This document shows, piece after piece, positions 1 to 10,091 of a stretch of 64,000 nt of DNA. This DNA is from an uncultured Ruminococcus sp. (GTDB lineage: Bacteria > Bacillota > Clostridia > Oscillospirales > Ruminococcaceae). Under the pieces are notes generated by a model that made no database searches, had not been told where the DNA came from, and worked only from the letters and a program-made list of their open reading frames with translations. The translations under genes were made by a program, and so were the position numbers. Location: NCBI GenBank assembly GCA_947627175.1, contig CANQVA010000002.1, positions 124,001-188,000 of the forward strand, written 5' to 3'. Every line of letters starts with the position of its first letter. Position 1 is the first letter of the stretch.

Positions 1-142
1 ACTTAATGACCTTATAAAAACAGAGGACATTGAAAACAGCATCAACGGAACTCCCGATAATATACAGCTTATGAAATTATTTAAATTCATTGAAAATATC
101 TGTCCCGAAAAATCAGAGGGCTTTAAACGTACTGAAAACTGA
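1..142 (+). CDS. Unknown protein, C-terminal fragment
   Basis: An open frame enters from the left edge with its first full codon at base 2 and ends at TGA 140-142. It gives the last 46 residues of a protein, ending in SEGFKRTEN. The tail is polar and lysine/glutamate rich, with no membrane segment. It faces the 3' end of the ribosomal operon. I do not recognise the family and too little is present to assign a function. Confidence 0.5.
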   Translation, partial: LNDLIKTEDIENSINGTPDNIQLMKLFKFIENICPEKSEGFKRTEN

Positions 143-147
143 TACAC

Positions 148-177
148 AAAAAAACCGTTCCCCTTTCGGAGAACGGT
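148..177 (-). terminator. Intrinsic terminator of the rpsJ-rplQ operon
   Basis: On the minus strand a 7-bp stem (ACCGTTC 154-160 with GAACGGT 171-177), extended by a partly paired loop, is followed directly by a run of T (148-153 as A on the plus strand). It lies 21 nt beyond the rplQ stop. It may also stop the convergent plus-strand gene, which ends 5 nt before it. Confidence 0.85.
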
Positions 178-198
178 CATATTATTTATATCTGCCAA

Positions 199-540
199 TT
201 AAACGAGCTTGATAATAGCCATTTCAGCAGCGTCACCACGGCGAGGACCGATTTTTACAATCTGTGTGTAACCGCCGTTTCTGTCTGCATATTTAGGTGA
301 AATCTCATCAAAAAGTTTCTTTGCAACTGATTCCTTTGTAACATATGCAAATACCTGACGCTTGGAGTGCAGATCATTATTTTTACCGATAGTAATCATC
401 TTTTCTGCTACAGCACGAACTTCCTTTGCTCTTGTAACGGTTGTTTCAATCTGACCGTTTTCAAGAAGGAAAGTTACCATGCCTCTGAGCATTGCCTTTC
501 TATGGTCAGATGTTCTGCCCAGCTTTCTTGTACCCGGCAT
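199..540 (-). CDS. rplQ: 50S ribosomal protein L17 (bL17)
   Basis: Large-subunit protein near the polypeptide exit tunnel. The 113-residue product begins [20 protein letters not shown], the family's conserved N-terminus, and lacks the longer C-terminal tail of enteric L17. A start at 540 is preceded by AAGGAG. It is the last gene of the ribosomal operon, 47 nt after rpoA, and is followed by an intrinsic terminator. Confidence 0.98.
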   Translation of the reverse strand: MPGTRKLGRTSDHRKAMLRGMVTFLLENGQIETTVTRAKEVRAVAEKMITIGKNNDLHSKRQVFAYVTKESVAKKLFDEISPKYADRNGGYTQIVKIGPRRGDAAEMAIIKLV

Positions 541-587
541 TTAATTCACTCCTTTTCATACAATGCATAAACGCAAATTTTATGGTT

Positions 588-1556
588 TTATTCTTCTTCT
601 GAGGAAAGGTCAAAGCCAAGTGACTGGAGCTTTTCCTTAACCTCGTCAAAGGATTTCTTTCCAAGGTTTCTAACCTTCATCATTTCTTCCTCAGACTTGT
701 TAATCAAGTCGTCTACGGTATTGATTCCGGCACGTTTCAGACAATTGAAAGAACGTACCGACAAGTCCAAATCCTCAATAGTCATTTCAAGAATTTTTTC
801 TTTGCCCTTTTCATCTTTTTCAACAAGAACTTCAGCAAGTCCTGCATCTTCAGAAAGGTCAATGAACAGTTTAAGATGTTCGTTAAGGAGATTGGCAGCT
901 TGTGACAACGCCTCTTTAGCGGATACTGTACCATCTGTCCATACTTCCATAGTCAATTTGTCATAGTCAGTAACCTGACCAAGACGAGTATCTTCTACAG
1001 TGTAATTTACTTTAAGAACAGGAGTATAGATACTGTCAACGGCGATTACATCAACGGGGAGATTCGGATTTTCCTTTTTATTACGTTCAGCGGAAACATA
1101 TCCCCTGCCCCTGTCGATAGTAATTTCCATGTACAGTTTAGCGTCCTTTCCCAGTGTTGCAATATGCATACCAGGGTCAAGAATGTCAACTTCAGAATCG
1201 GTTTTTATATCACCTGCTGTTATTTCACATTCTCCTTCTGCCTCTATATATACTGTCTTTGGACCCTCTCCGTAGAGTTTAGCCGTCAATCCCTTAATAC
1301 TGAGGATTATTTCCGTAACGTCCTCTTTAACGCCCGGAATTGTTGACAATTCATGGTGAACTGTACCGTTCTTGCCCGAAAGCTTCACAGAAGTTACAGC
1401 CACACCCGGAAGTGAGGAGAGCAGCACACGTCTGAGGCTGTTTCCAAGTGTTATACCGTATCCACGCTCCAGCGGTGCTAAAACGAATTTGCCGTATTTG
1501 CCGTCACTTCTAAGCTCGACAATTTCGATATCAGGCTTATTGATTTTCTCCAGCAT
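588..1556 (-). CDS. rpoA: DNA-directed RNA polymerase alpha subunit
   Basis: Alpha dimerises to start assembly of RNA polymerase, and its C-terminal domain binds UP elements and activators. The 322-residue product has the N-terminal assembly domain (about 1-235, with [14 protein letters not shown]), an acidic linker, and the C-terminal helix-hairpin-helix domain (about 250-318, with [12 protein letters not shown] and [12 protein letters not shown]). The length is normal. It sits between rpsD and rplQ, as is usual. Confidence 0.98.
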   Translation of the reverse strand: MLEKINKPDIEIVELRSDGKYGKFVLAPLERGYGITLGNSLRRVLLSSLPGVAVTSVKLSGKNGTVHHELSTIPGVKEDVTEIILSIKGLTAKLYGEGPKTVYIEAEGECEITAGDIKTDSEVDILDPGMHIATLGKDAKLYMEITIDRGRGYVSAERNKKENPNLPVDVIAVDSIYTPVLKVNYTVEDTRLGQVTDYDKLTMEVWTDGTVSAKEALSQAANLLNEHLKLFIDLSEDAGLAEVLVEKDEKGKEKILEMTIEDLDLSVRSFNCLKRAGINTVDDLINKSEEEMMKVRNLGKKSFDEVKEKLQSLGFDLSSEEE

Positions 1557-1614
1557 AAAAACCCTCCTATTTCACAATAACTGTTAATTTTGAGTGATTC
1601 AAGCAATATGAATA

Positions 1615-2214
1615 TTACTTTGAGTACAACTCAACGATAAGGTGTGTAGCAACCTCATAGTCAATATCCTCTGCTGAGGGAAGACGGTTTACAGTTGCAG
1701 AAAAATCATCTTTATTTGCGTCAAGCCAAATCGGAACAAGTCTGTCCTTTGTTTCTTCAACTGTAGCCTTGAACTTTTCGGATGTTCTGTCTTTTTCACG
1801 GAGAGCAATAACATCTCCTACCTTTACTCTGTATGAAGGAATATTTACCTTCTTGCCGTTTACTGTATAGTGGCTGTGAACAACAAGCTGTCTTGCTTCA
1901 CGTCTTGTAAGTGCAAGACCCATTCTGTAAACAACACTGTCAAGTCTTGATTCAAGGCAGGTAATAAGGTTATCACCTGTCTTTCCTTCCATTTTGGACG
2001 CAATTTCAAAGTAGTGTGCAAACTGCTTTTCAAGTACGCCATAAATGAACTTTAACTTCTGCTTTTCTTTAAGCTGAAGTCCGTATTCAGAAATTTTCTT
2101 TCTGTTGTTGGCGTTCTTGAAACGGATAGATTCCTTTTTTGAAACGCCCATTACTGCCGGGCTTATGCCCAGATATCTGCACTTTTTAAGAATAGGTTCT
2201 TTCTGTACTGCCAT
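1615..2214 (-). CDS. rpsD: 30S ribosomal protein S4 (uS4)
   Basis: Primary 16S rRNA-binding protein that starts 30S assembly. The 199-residue product has the S4 RNA-binding domain at about residues 90-155 (ESRLDSVVYRMGLALTRREA). The N-terminal region holds only one cysteine (Cys12), so this is the zinc-free paralogue type. In Bacillus rpsD is autoregulated and unlinked; here it is inside the alpha operon between rpsK and rpoA. Confidence 0.97.
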   Translation of the reverse strand: MAVQKEPILKKCRYLGISPAVMGVSKKESIRFKNANNRKKISEYGLQLKEKQKLKFIYGVLEKQFAHYFEIASKMEGKTGDNLITCLESRLDSVVYRMGLALTRREARQLVVHSHYTVNGKKVNIPSYRVKVGDVIALREKDRTSEKFKATVEETKDRLVPIWLDANKDDFSATVNRLPSAEDIDYEVATHLIVELYSK

Positions 2215-2235
2215 TTTATAACACCTCCTGTAAAA

Positions 2236-2640
2236 TTAGACACGTCTTCTCTTGGGAGGACGGCATCCGTTGTGAGGAATCGGAGTAACGTCCTTAATCA
2301 TTCTTACCTCAAGACCGACTGTCTGAAGTGCTCTGATAGCAGCCTCACGTCCTGCACCCGGACCTTTAACATATACTTCAACGTTCTTAAGACCATGTTC
2401 CATAGCAGCCTTTGCAGCTGTTTCGGCAGCTGTCTGAGCTGCGAAAGGAGTAGATTTCTTAGAACCTCTGAAACCGAGTTCACCGGCACTTGCCCATGAA
2501 ATGGCATTGCCTGCTGTATCGGTGATTGTTACGATTGTATTATTGAAAGTGGATTGAATATGAACTGCACCGCTTTCAATATTCTTACGTTCTCTACGTC
2601 TTCTTATAGTAGAAACTTTTTTACCTTTCTGCTGTGCCAA
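2236..2640 (-). CDS. rpsK: 30S ribosomal protein S11 (uS11)
   Basis: Platform protein of the 30S subunit, next to the mRNA exit. The 134-residue product contains [29 protein letters not shown] and the conserved C-terminal [15 protein letters not shown]. It has a short lysine-rich N-terminal extension. It lies 14 nt after rpsM. Confidence 0.98.
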   Translation of the reverse strand: MAQQKGKKVSTIRRRRERKNIESGAVHIQSTFNNTIVTITDTAGNAISWASAGELGFRGSKKSTPFAAQTAAETAAKAAMEHGLKNVEVYVKGPGAGREAAIRALQTVGLEVRMIKDVTPIPHNGCRPPKRRRV

Positions 2641-2654
2641 AGCTCATAACCTCC

Positions 2655-3023
2655 TTACTTCTTCTTGTTGGCGATTGTCTTTACAGGACCTTTGCGGGTT
2701 CTTGCGTTTGTCTTAGTTCTCTGACCTCTTACGGGGAGACCCTTTCTGTGACGAACGCCTCTGTAGCAACCGATTTCAACAAGTCTTTTTATATTGAGTG
2801 CCACTTCACGTCTGAGGTCGCCCTCTACAGTATAGTTAGCATCAATATAATCACGAAGTTTAGCTACATCTCCTTCAGCAAGGTCTTTAACTCTTGTATC
2901 GGGGTTAACTCCTGTCTTGCTGAGGATATCTGTTGCAGTCTGACGACCGATTCCGTAGATATAAGTTAAACCGATTTCGATTCTCTTATTCTTGGGAAGG
3001 TCAACACCAGCTATTCTTGCCAT
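2655..3023 (-). CDS. rpsM: 30S ribosomal protein S13 (uS13)
   Basis: Head protein of the 30S subunit that contacts the P-site tRNA and bridges to the 50S. The 122-residue product starts [14 protein letters not shown] and has the helix-two-turn-helix region with YGIGRQTA. The basic tail ([19 protein letters not shown]) reaches toward the tRNAs in known structures. Normal length. Confidence 0.98.
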   Translation of the reverse strand: MARIAGVDLPKNKRIEIGLTYIYGIGRQTATDILSKTGVNPDTRVKDLAEGDVAKLRDYIDANYTVEGDLRREVALNIKRLVEIGCYRGVRHRKGLPVRGQRTKTNARTRKGPVKTIANKKK

Positions 3024-3058
3024 ATGTTATTTTGCACCTCCAAATAATGCGAAAGGGA

Positions 3059-3172
3059 TTAACCCTGACGCTGCTTATGCTTAGGGTTTTCGCAGATTAC
3101 CATAATTCTGCCTTTACGTTTAATAACCTTGCATTTTTCGCAAATAGGTTTTACTGAAGGTCTGACTTTCAT
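3059..3172 (-). CDS. rpmJ: 50S ribosomal protein L36 (bL36), zinc type
   Basis: A 37-residue product read directly from the minus strand (ATG 3170-3172, TAA 3059-3061), beginning [15 protein letters not shown] and ending NPKHKQRQG. The C-x2-C, C and H ligands of the zinc ribbon are all present, so this is the zinc-dependent C+ form. It lies between infA and rpsM, its standard position, with an AGGAGG-like site just upstream. Confidence 0.97.
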   Translation of the reverse strand: MKVRPSVKPICEKCKVIKRKGRIMVICENPKHKQRQG

Positions 3173-3224
3173 TGAAAATACCTCCTTTAGCGGATAGCGG
3201 ACTTTTTCAAGTCCTTTTATAAAA

Positions 3225-3443
3225 TTACTTTACACGCCAGGTAATACGACCTTTTGAAAGGTCATACGGTGACATTTCAAGTTTCACCTTATCGCCCGGC
3301 ACGATTCTGATATAATTCATTCTGAGCTTTCCGGAAACATGGGCGAGAACCTCATGACCGTTTTCAAGCTGAACCTTGAACATTGCATTCGGCAGAGCGT
3401 CTGTAACTACGCCCTCCACTTCGATTACATCTTCCTTTGACAC
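3225..3443 (-). CDS. infA: Translation initiation factor IF-1
   Basis: Binds the 30S A site during initiation. The product is an OB-fold protein with [19 protein letters not shown] and [10 protein letters not shown] place the start at GTG 3441-3443, giving the family-standard 72 residues ([11 protein letters not shown]). An in-frame ATG 6 nt upstream lies only 2 nt from the AAAGGAGG site, while the GTG is 8 nt from it. The ORF could otherwise begin at 3449. Confidence 0.95.
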   Translation of the reverse strand: MSKEDVIEVEGVVTDALPNAMFKVQLENGHEVLAHVSGKLRMNYIRIVPGDKVKLEMSPYDLSKGRITWRVK

Positions 3444-3457
3444 TCTCATAACCTCCT

Positions 3458-3700
3458 TTACTCTTCAACTGCAAGCTGTCTAAGCAGTGTTCTGAGTTTT
3501 TTATCAGTTATATCGTTTAAATCAATCATACTGTTTGTGGGGCATATATGCTTTATATTTTTCTTCTTGTCCGAAGAAAGTTTACGGCTTTTGCCGTCTG
3601 CAATAAAGCAGTATCCGCCCTGTACTTCAATGACTGCGAATAATTTTCCGCTGTCTCGTCCGGCGGTTGCCCTTACAACTGAGCCTTTTTTTAGCTTCAC
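3458..3700 (-). CDS. KOW-domain RNA-binding protein
   Basis: An 80-residue protein beginning [20 protein letters not shown], which is a KOW motif like those in L24/L14e. The rest is basic ([16 protein letters not shown]), fitting RNA binding. It begins at GTG 3700, 9 nt after CGGAGG, and stands between map and infA. In many Clostridia a small KOW protein occupies this slot and may be a ribosome-associated factor; its role is not established. The place in the operon supports a translational job by inference only. Confidence 0.8.
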   Translation of the reverse strand: MKLKKGSVVRATAGRDSGKLFAVIEVQGGYCFIADGKSRKLSSDKKKNIKHICPTNSMIDLNDITDKKLRTLLRQLAVEE

Positions 3701-3716
3701 AACGGTTTTCCTCCGT

Positions 3717-4469
3717 TCAGGGTTCTGTCAGAATGACGGGACCGTCAGGAGTTATTGCGATAGCGTGCTCAAAGTGAGCAGATAATGAACCGTTTTTTGT
3801 TTTTACGGTCCAGCCGTCCTGCATAACCTTTACATCATCGCCTTTGACATTTATCATAGGTTCAATGCATATGGTCATACCGGCAACAAGTCTCGGACCG
3901 TGACCGGCACGTCCCCAGTTCGGGATTTCGGGGGATTCATGAACCTCCCTGCCGATACCGTGACCGCAGTAATTTCTTACGATTCCGTAGCCTCGTGAAG
4001 CACAATAAACCTCTACAGCATGAGAAATATCTCCGACTCTTGCGTCAACCTGAGCCTGAGCAATTCCTTCATAAAGAGCTTGTTCTGTAACCTCAAGCAA
4101 TGCCCTTGCTTCATCAGAAATTTTGCCGACCGGGAAGGTCCAGCAGCTGTCACCATTGAAACCTTTGTAGGCTGCTCCGGTGTCTATGCTTACTATATCG
4201 CCTTCTTCAAGTCTGCGATTTGCTTTCGGTATACCGTGAATAACTTCATCATTTACCGAAATACAAGCGTTTGCCGGAAAACCGTACAAACCCTTGAAAC
4301 AGGATTTACAGCCATGTCTGGCAAAATAATTGCCAATCAGCTTATCAACGTCAAGCGTTGACATACCTGCCTTTAATCTTTCACCCGCATAGCGTAATGC
4401 GTTGCCGGTTATCTTTCCGGCTTCACGCATTATAGCTAATTCGGACTTTGATTTAATAGTTATACTCAT
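3717..4469 (-). CDS. map: Methionine aminopeptidase, type I
   Basis: Removes the initiator methionine from nascent proteins. The 250-residue pita-bread fold has all five metal ligands: Asp96 (SIDTGA), Asp107 (FNGDS), His170 (CGHGIG), Glu203 (CIEPM) and Glu234 (FEHAIA). There is no N-terminal zinc-finger extension, so it is the short bacterial form. Its start overlaps the adk stop by 4 nt, implying translational coupling. Confidence 0.97.
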   Translation of the reverse strand: MSITIKSKSELAIMREAGKITGNALRYAGERLKAGMSTLDVDKLIGNYFARHGCKSCFKGLYGFPANACISVNDEVIHGIPKANRRLEEGDIVSIDTGAAYKGFNGDSCWTFPVGKISDEARALLEVTEQALYEGIAQAQVDARVGDISHAVEVYCASRGYGIVRNYCGHGIGREVHESPEIPNWGRAGHGPRLVAGMTICIEPMINVKGDDVKVMQDGWTVKTKNGSLSAHFEHAIAITPDGPVILTEP

Positions 4470-5104
4470 TGAGCAACTCCTACAGCAGCAAGAGTCAGCT
4501 TTGAAGTATCTGCAACTTCTTCCTGTCCGATAACAGTTTCAAGTTTACCCTGCTTCTCATAGTATTCTTTGAGGGGAGCAGTTTTTTCATGATATGTTGC
4601 AAGTCTGTCAAGAACAACTTCAGGCTGGTCGTCCTTACGAACAATAGTCTTGTCACCGCACTTGTCGCATATTCCGTCAACCTTTGTAGGCTTATACTGA
4701 ATGTGATATGATGCACCGCAACCCTGACATACTCTTCTGCCTGAAACTCTCTGTTTAATTGTTTCATCGGGAACGTGGATTTCAATTACTTTGTCAATCT
4801 TTATTCCCATAGCGTCAAGAGCTTCCGCCTGCGGAACTGTTCTTGGGAAACCGTCAAGAATAAAGCCTTTTTTGCAATCGTCTTCAGCGATTCTTTCTTT
4901 AAGAATACCGATTACTATATCATCAGAAACAAGAGCTCCTGCGTCCATAGCAGCCTTAGCTTTAAGACCGTATTCTGTACCGTTCTTTGCAGCCTCACGG
5001 AGAATATTTCCCGTTGAAATCTGCGGGATACCGAGAGCATCGGAAACAACCTCTGCCTGTGTACCTTTGCCTGCACCGGGTGCACCTAAAAAGATAAGAT
5101 TCAT
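4466..5104 (-). CDS. adk: Adenylate kinase, zinc-LID type
   Basis: Interconverts ATP + AMP and 2 ADP in the cytosol. The 212-residue product has the P-loop GAPGAGKGT at residues 7-15, the AMP-binding ISTGNILR and [13 protein letters not shown] domain carries two CxxC pairs (VCQGCGASY and ICDKCGDK), the structural zinc site typical of Gram-positive enzymes. It lies between secY and map, with a strong AAGGAGG site. Confidence 0.98.
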   Translation of the reverse strand: MNLIFLGAPGAGKGTQAEVVSDALGIPQISTGNILREAAKNGTEYGLKAKAAMDAGALVSDDIVIGILKERIAEDDCKKGFILDGFPRTVPQAEALDAMGIKIDKVIEIHVPDETIKQRVSGRRVCQGCGASYHIQYKPTKVDGICDKCGDKTIVRKDDQPEVVLDRLATYHEKTAPLKEYYEKQGKLETVIGQEEVADTSKLTLAAVGVAQ

Positions 5105-5119
5105 AAATTCAGACCCTCC

Positions 5120-6442
5120 TTACTGTAAGAAACCTTTATGATGACGCATCATCATGTGGGATTCAAGTGTACGTGTTGTTTCAAGTGCAACGCTTACAGC
5201 GATTAGTATTGTAGTACCACCCATTGAAAGTGTTGCAAGCTGCGAATCAGCAATTGATATAAATATTGGAATTACAGCAATAATTCCGAGGAAAAATGCA
5301 CCTACGAGTGTAATCTTTGAGAGGACTCTCTGAATATAGTCAGCAGTAGGTTTACCTGACCTTATGCCGGGAATACCGCCGTTGCTTTGTCTGAGATTAT
5401 TAGCCATCTCAACCGGATTATACTGAATTGATACATAGAAATAGTTAAATGCAATAATAAGCAAAAAGTAAATCACTGCATATGACCAGCTGCGGGTGCT
5501 GAAGAAATGGCAGAAGTGATAATAGAAACCACTTGTTTTTGTAACGGGCTTGAAAAGCTGAATAGTAGCAGGAAGTGACATAAATGACATTGCAAATATG
5601 ATAGGCATAACACCACTCATACATACTTTAATCGGAATATGTGACTTCTGTCCGCCGTACTGTTTTCTGCCAACAACACGTTTTGCATACTGGATAGGGA
5701 TTCTTCTTTCAGCCTCATTCATGAAAACAACGAAGCCTATTTCAAAAATCATAAATAATACGTATCCGATAGTAACGAATAAATATTTGCTGGGGTCTTG
5801 TCTTGTAAGTCTGATAAGCAGACCTGCATCGGTAGGAAATCTTGCAGCGATACCTGCAAAAAGGATTATAGAAATACCATTTCCGATACCTTTGTCACTG
5901 ACACGGTTGCCCATCCATACTACCAGTAAAGCACCGGCAACAAAACAGGCAATTATTACTGCGGCTGAGAAATACATCTGCCAACCGGTAGTATATTTTA
6001 CAGCGTTTACGCCATCAACATTCATACGTTTTAATGTAATGTAGTAAGCGAATGACATAAATACTGCGAGTGCCATTGAAACAAAAGATGTTATTTTTTC
6101 TATTTTCTTGCGTCCTTCTTCACCCTCATCACGCATTCGCTCAAGTGGTGGCAGTGCATAAGTAAGCAGCTGCATAATAATTGACGCATTGATAAACGGG
6201 GTTATTGACAGTGAAAATATAGTAGCCTTTGAGAGACCTCCACCTGTCATAGTGTTGAGATATTCAAGAAAGTTGCCTGTTCCCTCTGTATTGAGTTTAA
6301 CCCATGAACCTACCACTTCAGGGTCAAGAAACGGAACAGTTATTGCACTTCCGAGTCTGAATATTACAATCATGAGTAATGTGTAAAGGAGCTTTTTGCG
6401 GATTTCCGGAACTCCCCAAGCCTTTTTCAGGGTCTGAAACAC
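5120..6442 (-). CDS. secY: Protein translocase subunit SecY
   Basis: Central pore of the Sec translocon in the cytoplasmic membrane. The 440-residue product has ten predicted membrane helices and the conserved signatures PFINASIIMQLL, GIGNGISIIL and the cytoplasmic loop EAERRIPIQYAKR. The start is GTG at 6442, 7 nt after GAGGTGA. That ribosome site lies inside the last codons of rplO, so the two genes are coupled. Confidence 0.97.
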   Translation of the reverse strand: MFQTLKKAWGVPEIRKKLLYTLLMIVIFRLGSAITVPFLDPEVVGSWVKLNTEGTGNFLEYLNTMTGGGLSKATIFSLSITPFINASIIMQLLTYALPPLERMRDEGEEGRKKIEKITSFVSMALAVFMSFAYYITLKRMNVDGVNAVKYTTGWQMYFSAAVIIACFVAGALLVVWMGNRVSDKGIGNGISIILFAGIAARFPTDAGLLIRLTRQDPSKYLFVTIGYVLFMIFEIGFVVFMNEAERRIPIQYAKRVVGRKQYGGQKSHIPIKVCMSGVMPIIFAMSFMSLPATIQLFKPVTKTSGFYYHFCHFFSTRSWSYAVIYFLLIIAFNYFYVSIQYNPVEMANNLRQSNGGIPGIRSGKPTADYIQRVLSKITLVGAFFLGIIAVIPIFISIADSQLATLSMGGTTILIAVSVALETTRTLESHMMMRHHKGFLQ

Positions 6443-6444
6443 AA

Positions 6445-6885
6445 TTACATCACCTCTGCCTTCCCGCCAGCCTTTTCGATTTTTTCGATAGCACTCTGTG
6501 AGAATTTAGCAGCCTTTACAGTTAATCTTGCAGTAAGTTCACCGTTTCCGAGGATTTTAACTCCATCATTGACTTTCTTTACAAGTCCTGAAGCAACAAG
6601 AAGTTCTGTATCTACTACAGTATCGTCCTTAAATTTGTTAAGGTCTGACACATTGACAATAGCATATTCTTTTGCAAAAATGTTGTTGAAACCTCTTTTC
6701 GGGATACGTCTTGCGAGAGGCATCTGTCCGCCCTCAAAGCCGATTCTTACACCGCCGCCGGAACGTGCGTTCTGACCTTTATGACCTTTGCCTGCGGTCT
6801 TTCCGTTTCCTGAACCATGACCTCTGCCTACACGCTTTACAGCTTTATTTGAATCAGGAGCAGGTGTTAATTCGTGAATTTTCAT
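6445..6885 (-). CDS. rplO: 50S ribosomal protein L15 (uL15)
   Basis: Late-assembly protein at the centre of the 50S subunit. The 146-residue product has the glycine/arginine-rich N-terminal arm that threads through rRNA ([20 protein letters not shown]) and a globular C-terminal domain. The stop is 2 nt from the secY start. Confidence 0.98.
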   Translation of the reverse strand: MKIHELTPAPDSNKAVKRVGRGHGSGNGKTAGKGHKGQNARSGGGVRIGFEGGQMPLARRIPKRGFNNIFAKEYAIVNVSDLNKFKDDTVVDTELLVASGLVKKVNDGVKILGNGELTARLTVKAAKFSQSAIEKIEKAGGKAEVM

Positions 6886-6906
6886 GCTTTTTGCACCTCC
6901 TTGTTT

Positions 6907-7083
6907 TTACGCTTCTGTAACCTCAATGAGGTGTGAAATTTTGTTGATTTTGCCCTTTGTCTGCTCATTGTCGGGCTGTGTTGTCACGTCACCGATTTTT
7001 TTAAGACCGAGTGACTGAGCAGTTGCAATCTGGTCTTTTTTTCTGCCGATGAGGCTTTTAACGAGCTTAATTTTCTTTGCCAT
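6907..7083 (-). CDS. rpmD: 50S ribosomal protein L30 (uL30)
   Basis: A short gene read from the minus strand: ATG 7081-7083, TAA 6907-6909, 58 residues. The product begins [18 protein letters not shown] and contains [12 protein letters not shown], the L30 signature. It is in the standard position between rpsE and rplO, with GGGAGG upstream of the start. Confidence 0.96.
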   Translation of the reverse strand: MAKKIKLVKSLIGRKKDQIATAQSLGLKKIGDVTTQPDNEQTKGKINKISHLIEVTEA

Positions 7084-7096
7084 AGTTATTGCCTCC

Positions 7097-7597
7097 CTAA
7101 CCTAAAATTTCCTTAACAGTCTTTCCTCTCTTTTCAGCAACTTCTTTTGCGGAAGTGCATGATGTAAGACCGTTAATTGTAGCTCTTACAACGTTGCAGG
7201 GGTTATTTGAACGAAGTGACTTTGTTCTTATATCCTTAATGCCTGCAACTTCGATTACAGCACGGACAGGGCCGCCTGCAATAACACCTGTACCGGGTGC
7301 GGCGGGCTTCATAAGAACTCTGCCTGCACCAAATTCACCGACGATTTCGTGAGGAATTGTAGTTCCTTTAAGCGGAATCTTAACAAGGTTCTTCTTAGCG
7401 TCTTCAATACCCTTGCGGATAGCGTCCGGAACTTCACCGGATTTGCCAAGACCGAATCCTACAGTACCGTTTCCGTCGCCGACTACAACGAGTGCAGAGA
7501 ACTTCATGATACGTCCGCCCTTTACAGTCTTTGATACACGGTTGATAGAAACAACCTTTTCAGCGAGTTCAGGAGCCTGTGTTTCAATATTTGCCAT
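7097..7597 (-). CDS. rpsE: 30S ribosomal protein S5 (uS5)
   Basis: Protein at the mRNA entry site that affects decoding fidelity. The 166-residue product has the N-terminal double-stranded-RNA-binding-like domain ([14 protein letters not shown], the loop linked to spectinomycin sensitivity) and the C-terminal domain ending KTVKEILG. The start at 7597 follows AAGGGAGG. Confidence 0.98.
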   Translation of the reverse strand: MANIETQAPELAEKVVSINRVSKTVKGGRIMKFSALVVVGDGNGTVGFGLGKSGEVPDAIRKGIEDAKKNLVKIPLKGTTIPHEIVGEFGAGRVLMKPAAPGTGVIAGGPVRAVIEVAGIKDIRTKSLRSNNPCNVVRATINGLTSCTSAKEVAEKRGKTVKEILG

Positions 7598-7612
7598 TGT
7601 TTTACCTCCCTT

Positions 7613-7972
7613 TTAGAACTTTAATCCGTTTTCACGTGCACCGTCAGCGAGTTCCTTAACACGTCCGTGGTAAAGATAACCGCCTCTGTCGAAAACAACT
7701 TCTGTAATGCCCTTTTCAGCGGCATTCTTAGCAATCATTTCGCCGACTTTGCGAGCACCTTCAACGTTTCCGCCATTGCCTTCAAAAGCCTTATCCATAC
7801 TTGATGCAGAAGCAAGAGTAACACCGTTTACATCGTCTATAATCTGAGCATAAATATGCTTTGAAGAACGGAAAACATTTAGACGGGGACGTTCAGGAGT
7901 ACCGGAGATTTTTGCACGTACTCTGCTGTGTCTTTTTAATCTTGCCTTATTGCTGTCAAATTTCTTAATCAT
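7613..7972 (-). CDS. rplR: 50S ribosomal protein L18 (uL18)
   Basis: Binds 5S rRNA together with L5. The 119-residue product has a basic N-terminus ([19 protein letters not shown]), the core [18 protein letters not shown] and the C-terminal [20 protein letters not shown]. Normal length, between rplF and rpsE. Confidence 0.98.
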   Translation of the reverse strand: MIKKFDSNKARLKRHSRVRAKISGTPERPRLNVFRSSKHIYAQIIDDVNGVTLASASSMDKAFEGNGGNVEGARKVGEMIAKNAAEKGITEVVFDRGGYLYHGRVKELADGARENGLKF

Positions 7973-7991
7973 AGCAATTTGCTCCTTTTAA

Positions 7992-8537
7992 TTACTTCTT
8001 GCCCTTACCGGACTTACCTTCCTTGCGGATGATATGTTCACCGGCATATCTGATACCTTTGCCCTTATACGGTTCAGGCGGACGTTTTTCACGTACTTCG
8101 GCTGCAAACTGACCTACAGCCTGCTTGTCGATACCGTTTACAACTACCCTGTTAGGCTGAGGAACATCGAGCTTTATAGTATCTGTTTCCTCAATAACAA
8201 CGGGGTGTGAATAACCAAGACTGAGAGTAACTTTATTTCCCTGCTTAGCTGCACGATAGCCGACACCCTCTATTTCAAGAGTCTTTGAATATCCGTTTGT
8301 AACACCCTCAACCATATTGGCAATGAGAGTTCTTGTAAGACCATGAAGTGAACGATGTTTTTTATCGTCGCTTGGTCTTGTAACATTTATCACACCTTCG
8401 GCAACTTCTATGCCGAGTTCTGTGCTGAACTGTTTTGTAAGTTCGCCCTTAGGTCCCTTTACAGTGATAAGGTTGTTATCATTCTTAACCTCTACACCTG
8501 CGGGAACTGCTATAGGCATTCTGCCGATTCTTGACAT
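7992..8537 (-). CDS. rplF: 50S ribosomal protein L6 (uL6)
   Basis: Two-domain protein at the base of the L7/L12 stalk near the elongation-factor site. The 181-residue product begins MSRIGRMPIAVPAGV and has the C-terminal signature RPPEPYKGKGIRYAGE, followed by a lysine/glycine-rich tail. 12 nt after rpsH. Confidence 0.98.
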   Translation of the reverse strand: MSRIGRMPIAVPAGVEVKNDNNLITVKGPKGELTKQFSTELGIEVAEGVINVTRPSDDKKHRSLHGLTRTLIANMVEGVTNGYSKTLEIEGVGYRAAKQGNKVTLSLGYSHPVVIEETDTIKLDVPQPNRVVVNGIDKQAVGQFAAEVREKRPPEPYKGKGIRYAGEHIIRKEGKSGKGKK

Positions 8538-8549
8538 TTGAGTTCCTCC

Positions 8550-8948
8550 TTACCAGATGTATGCGAGAACTTCACCGCCGACATTAAGCTCTCTTGCCTT
8601 TTTGTCGGTAACTATTCCCTTTGAAGTTGAAACGATTGCTATACCTAAACCTTTTCTTACTTTAGGCATATCTGCACAACTTGAGTAGATACGCAGACCG
8701 GGCTTTGAAACTCTTCTCAGCCCTGTTATAACAGGTGACTTGTTGTCGCCATATTTAAGCGTGATTCTGATAACACCCTGCTTACCGTCCTCAATGAGTT
8801 TGAAGTCCTTCACATAGCCCTCATCAACGAGAATCTGCGTGATATCCTTCTTTACTCTTGAAGCGGGAACGTCAACTGTGGCGTGCTTTGCAGTATTCGC
8901 ATTGCGGATTCTTGTTAATAAATCAGCGATTGTATCTGTGATTTGCAT
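8550..8948 (-). CDS. rpsH: 30S ribosomal protein S8 (uS8)
   Basis: Central-domain 16S rRNA-binding protein; in Escherichia coli it represses the spc operon. The 132-residue product begins [17 protein letters not shown] and carries the C-terminal signature [19 protein letters not shown]. Placed after rpsN, as usual. Confidence 0.98.
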   Translation of the reverse strand: MQITDTIADLLTRIRNANTAKHATVDVPASRVKKDITQILVDEGYVKDFKLIEDGKQGVIRITLKYGDNKSPVITGLRRVSKPGLRIYSSCADMPKVRKGLGIAIVSTSKGIVTDKKARELNVGGEVLAYIW

Positions 8949-8971
8949 TCAGATGACCTCCTTATCGTATT

Positions 8972-9157
8972 TTACCAGCTTGCCTTTTTAACACCAGGTA
9001 TCTGACCGTCGTGAGCAAGTTCTCTGAAGCAGATACGGCAGATGCCGAACTTTCTGAGATATGCGTGCGGTCTGCCACAAATCTTGCATCTGTTGTATGC
9101 TCTTGTGGAATACTTGGGAGTTCTCTGCTGCTTGTTAATCATTGCCTTCTTAGCCAT
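8972..9157 (-). CDS. rpsN: 30S ribosomal protein S14, zinc type (uS14)
   Basis: A 61-residue S14 of the short zinc-binding class: two CxxC pairs ([10 protein letters not shown] and CRICFREL) and the C-terminal IPGVKKASW. The reading frame is open upstream to 9193, but ATG 9155-9157 is chosen because CAGGGAGG lies 7-8 nt before it and [11 protein letters not shown] is the family N-terminus. A start at 9193 would overlap rplE. Confidence 0.97.
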   Translation of the reverse strand: MAKKAMINKQQRTPKYSTRAYNRCKICGRPHAYLRKFGICRICFRELAHDGQIPGVKKASW

Positions 9158-9173
9158 ATTAAAACCTCCCTGA

Positions 9174-9713
9174 TTACTTGATGAACGGAGCACCCAGAAG
9201 TGTCAGGAGCTCTTTAGCCTCTTCATCAGTATTAGCTGTTGTGATGAAGTTGATGTCCATTCCTCTTACCTTATCGATTTTATCATATTCGATTTCAGGG
9301 AAGATGAGTTGTTCTTTGATACCTGTTGAGTAGTTGCCCTTTCCGTCGAAGGAATTTCCGCTTATACCTCTGAAGTCACGTACACGGGGGAAAGCAACGT
9401 TAAACAGCTTATCCACAAATTCGTACATTTTTTCACTTCTGAGTGTAACCTTTACGCCGATTGGCATTCCCTCACGGAGTTTGAAGTTAGCGACAGACTT
9501 CTTGGCTCTGCATACTACCGGCTTCTGACCTGTAATAGCAGCGAGGTCAGTCATGATAGCGTCGATAACCTTAGCGTTGTCTTTTGCTTCGCCTGCACCG
9601 ACATTTATGACAACTTTGTCAAGCTTCGGTATCTGCATAACGCTCTTGTAGCCGAACTTCTTCATGAGTGCAGGAGCAACGTCGCTAACGTAATAATCTT
9701 TTAATCTTGCCAT
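9174..9713 (-). CDS. rplE: 50S ribosomal protein L5 (uL5)
   Basis: 5S rRNA-binding protein of the central protuberance that also contacts the P-site tRNA. The 179-residue product contains [35 protein letters not shown] and [19 protein letters not shown]. Normal length, followed at once by rpsN. Confidence 0.98.
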   Translation of the reverse strand: MARLKDYYVSDVAPALMKKFGYKSVMQIPKLDKVVINVGAGEAKDNAKVIDAIMTDLAAITGQKPVVCRAKKSVANFKLREGMPIGVKVTLRSEKMYEFVDKLFNVAFPRVRDFRGISGNSFDGKGNYSTGIKEQLIFPEIEYDKIDKVRGMDINFITTANTDEEAKELLTLLGAPFIK

Positions 9714-9731
9714 TGTCGTTTCTCCTTTATA

Positions 9732-10073
9732 TTATTCAAAAGACTTTCCGCACTTCTTGCAAGTACGGAGTTTCTTGCCGTCCTCAATAACATGACCTAT
9801 TCTTGTAGGCTTGTTGCACTTTGGACAAACGAGCTGAACCTTTGAAGCGTAAAGAGGAGCTTCAGTCTTTACGATTCCGCCCTTTTCGCCCATTCTTGTA
9901 GGCTTCACGTGTTTTGTAATAACGTTGATACCCTCAACGATTACTTTACCTTCTTTAGGGCTTACTTCAAGAACTTTTCCTGTCTTTCTGTCGCCCTTGC
10001 TGTTGTACTTATCCTCATACTTACCGGTGAGAAGGATAACAGTGTCACCGGTTTTAACGTGGACTTTGCTCAT
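9732..10073 (-). CDS. rplX: 50S ribosomal protein L24 (uL24) with CxxC zinc-ribbon-like tail
   Basis: Early assembly protein next to the exit tunnel. The 113-residue product opens with a KOW motif (VHVKTGDTVILLTGKYEDK), and GINVITKHVKPT follows. The C-terminal third has two CxxC pairs (VCPKCNKPTRIG and TCKKCGKSFE), a ribbon found in some bacterial L24 proteins and absent from the enteric one. Confidence 0.97.
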   Translation of the reverse strand: MSKVHVKTGDTVILLTGKYEDKYNSKGDRKTGKVLEVSPKEGKVIVEGINVITKHVKPTRMGEKGGIVKTEAPLYASKVQLVCPKCNKPTRIGHVIEDGKKLRTCKKCGKSFE

Positions 10074-10091
10074 AATCGAATGACACCTCCA

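Noticed and set aside
5598..6044. Plus-strand 148-codon frame inside secY
   Set aside because: It is antisense to conserved SecY helices, with no ribosome site or promoter.
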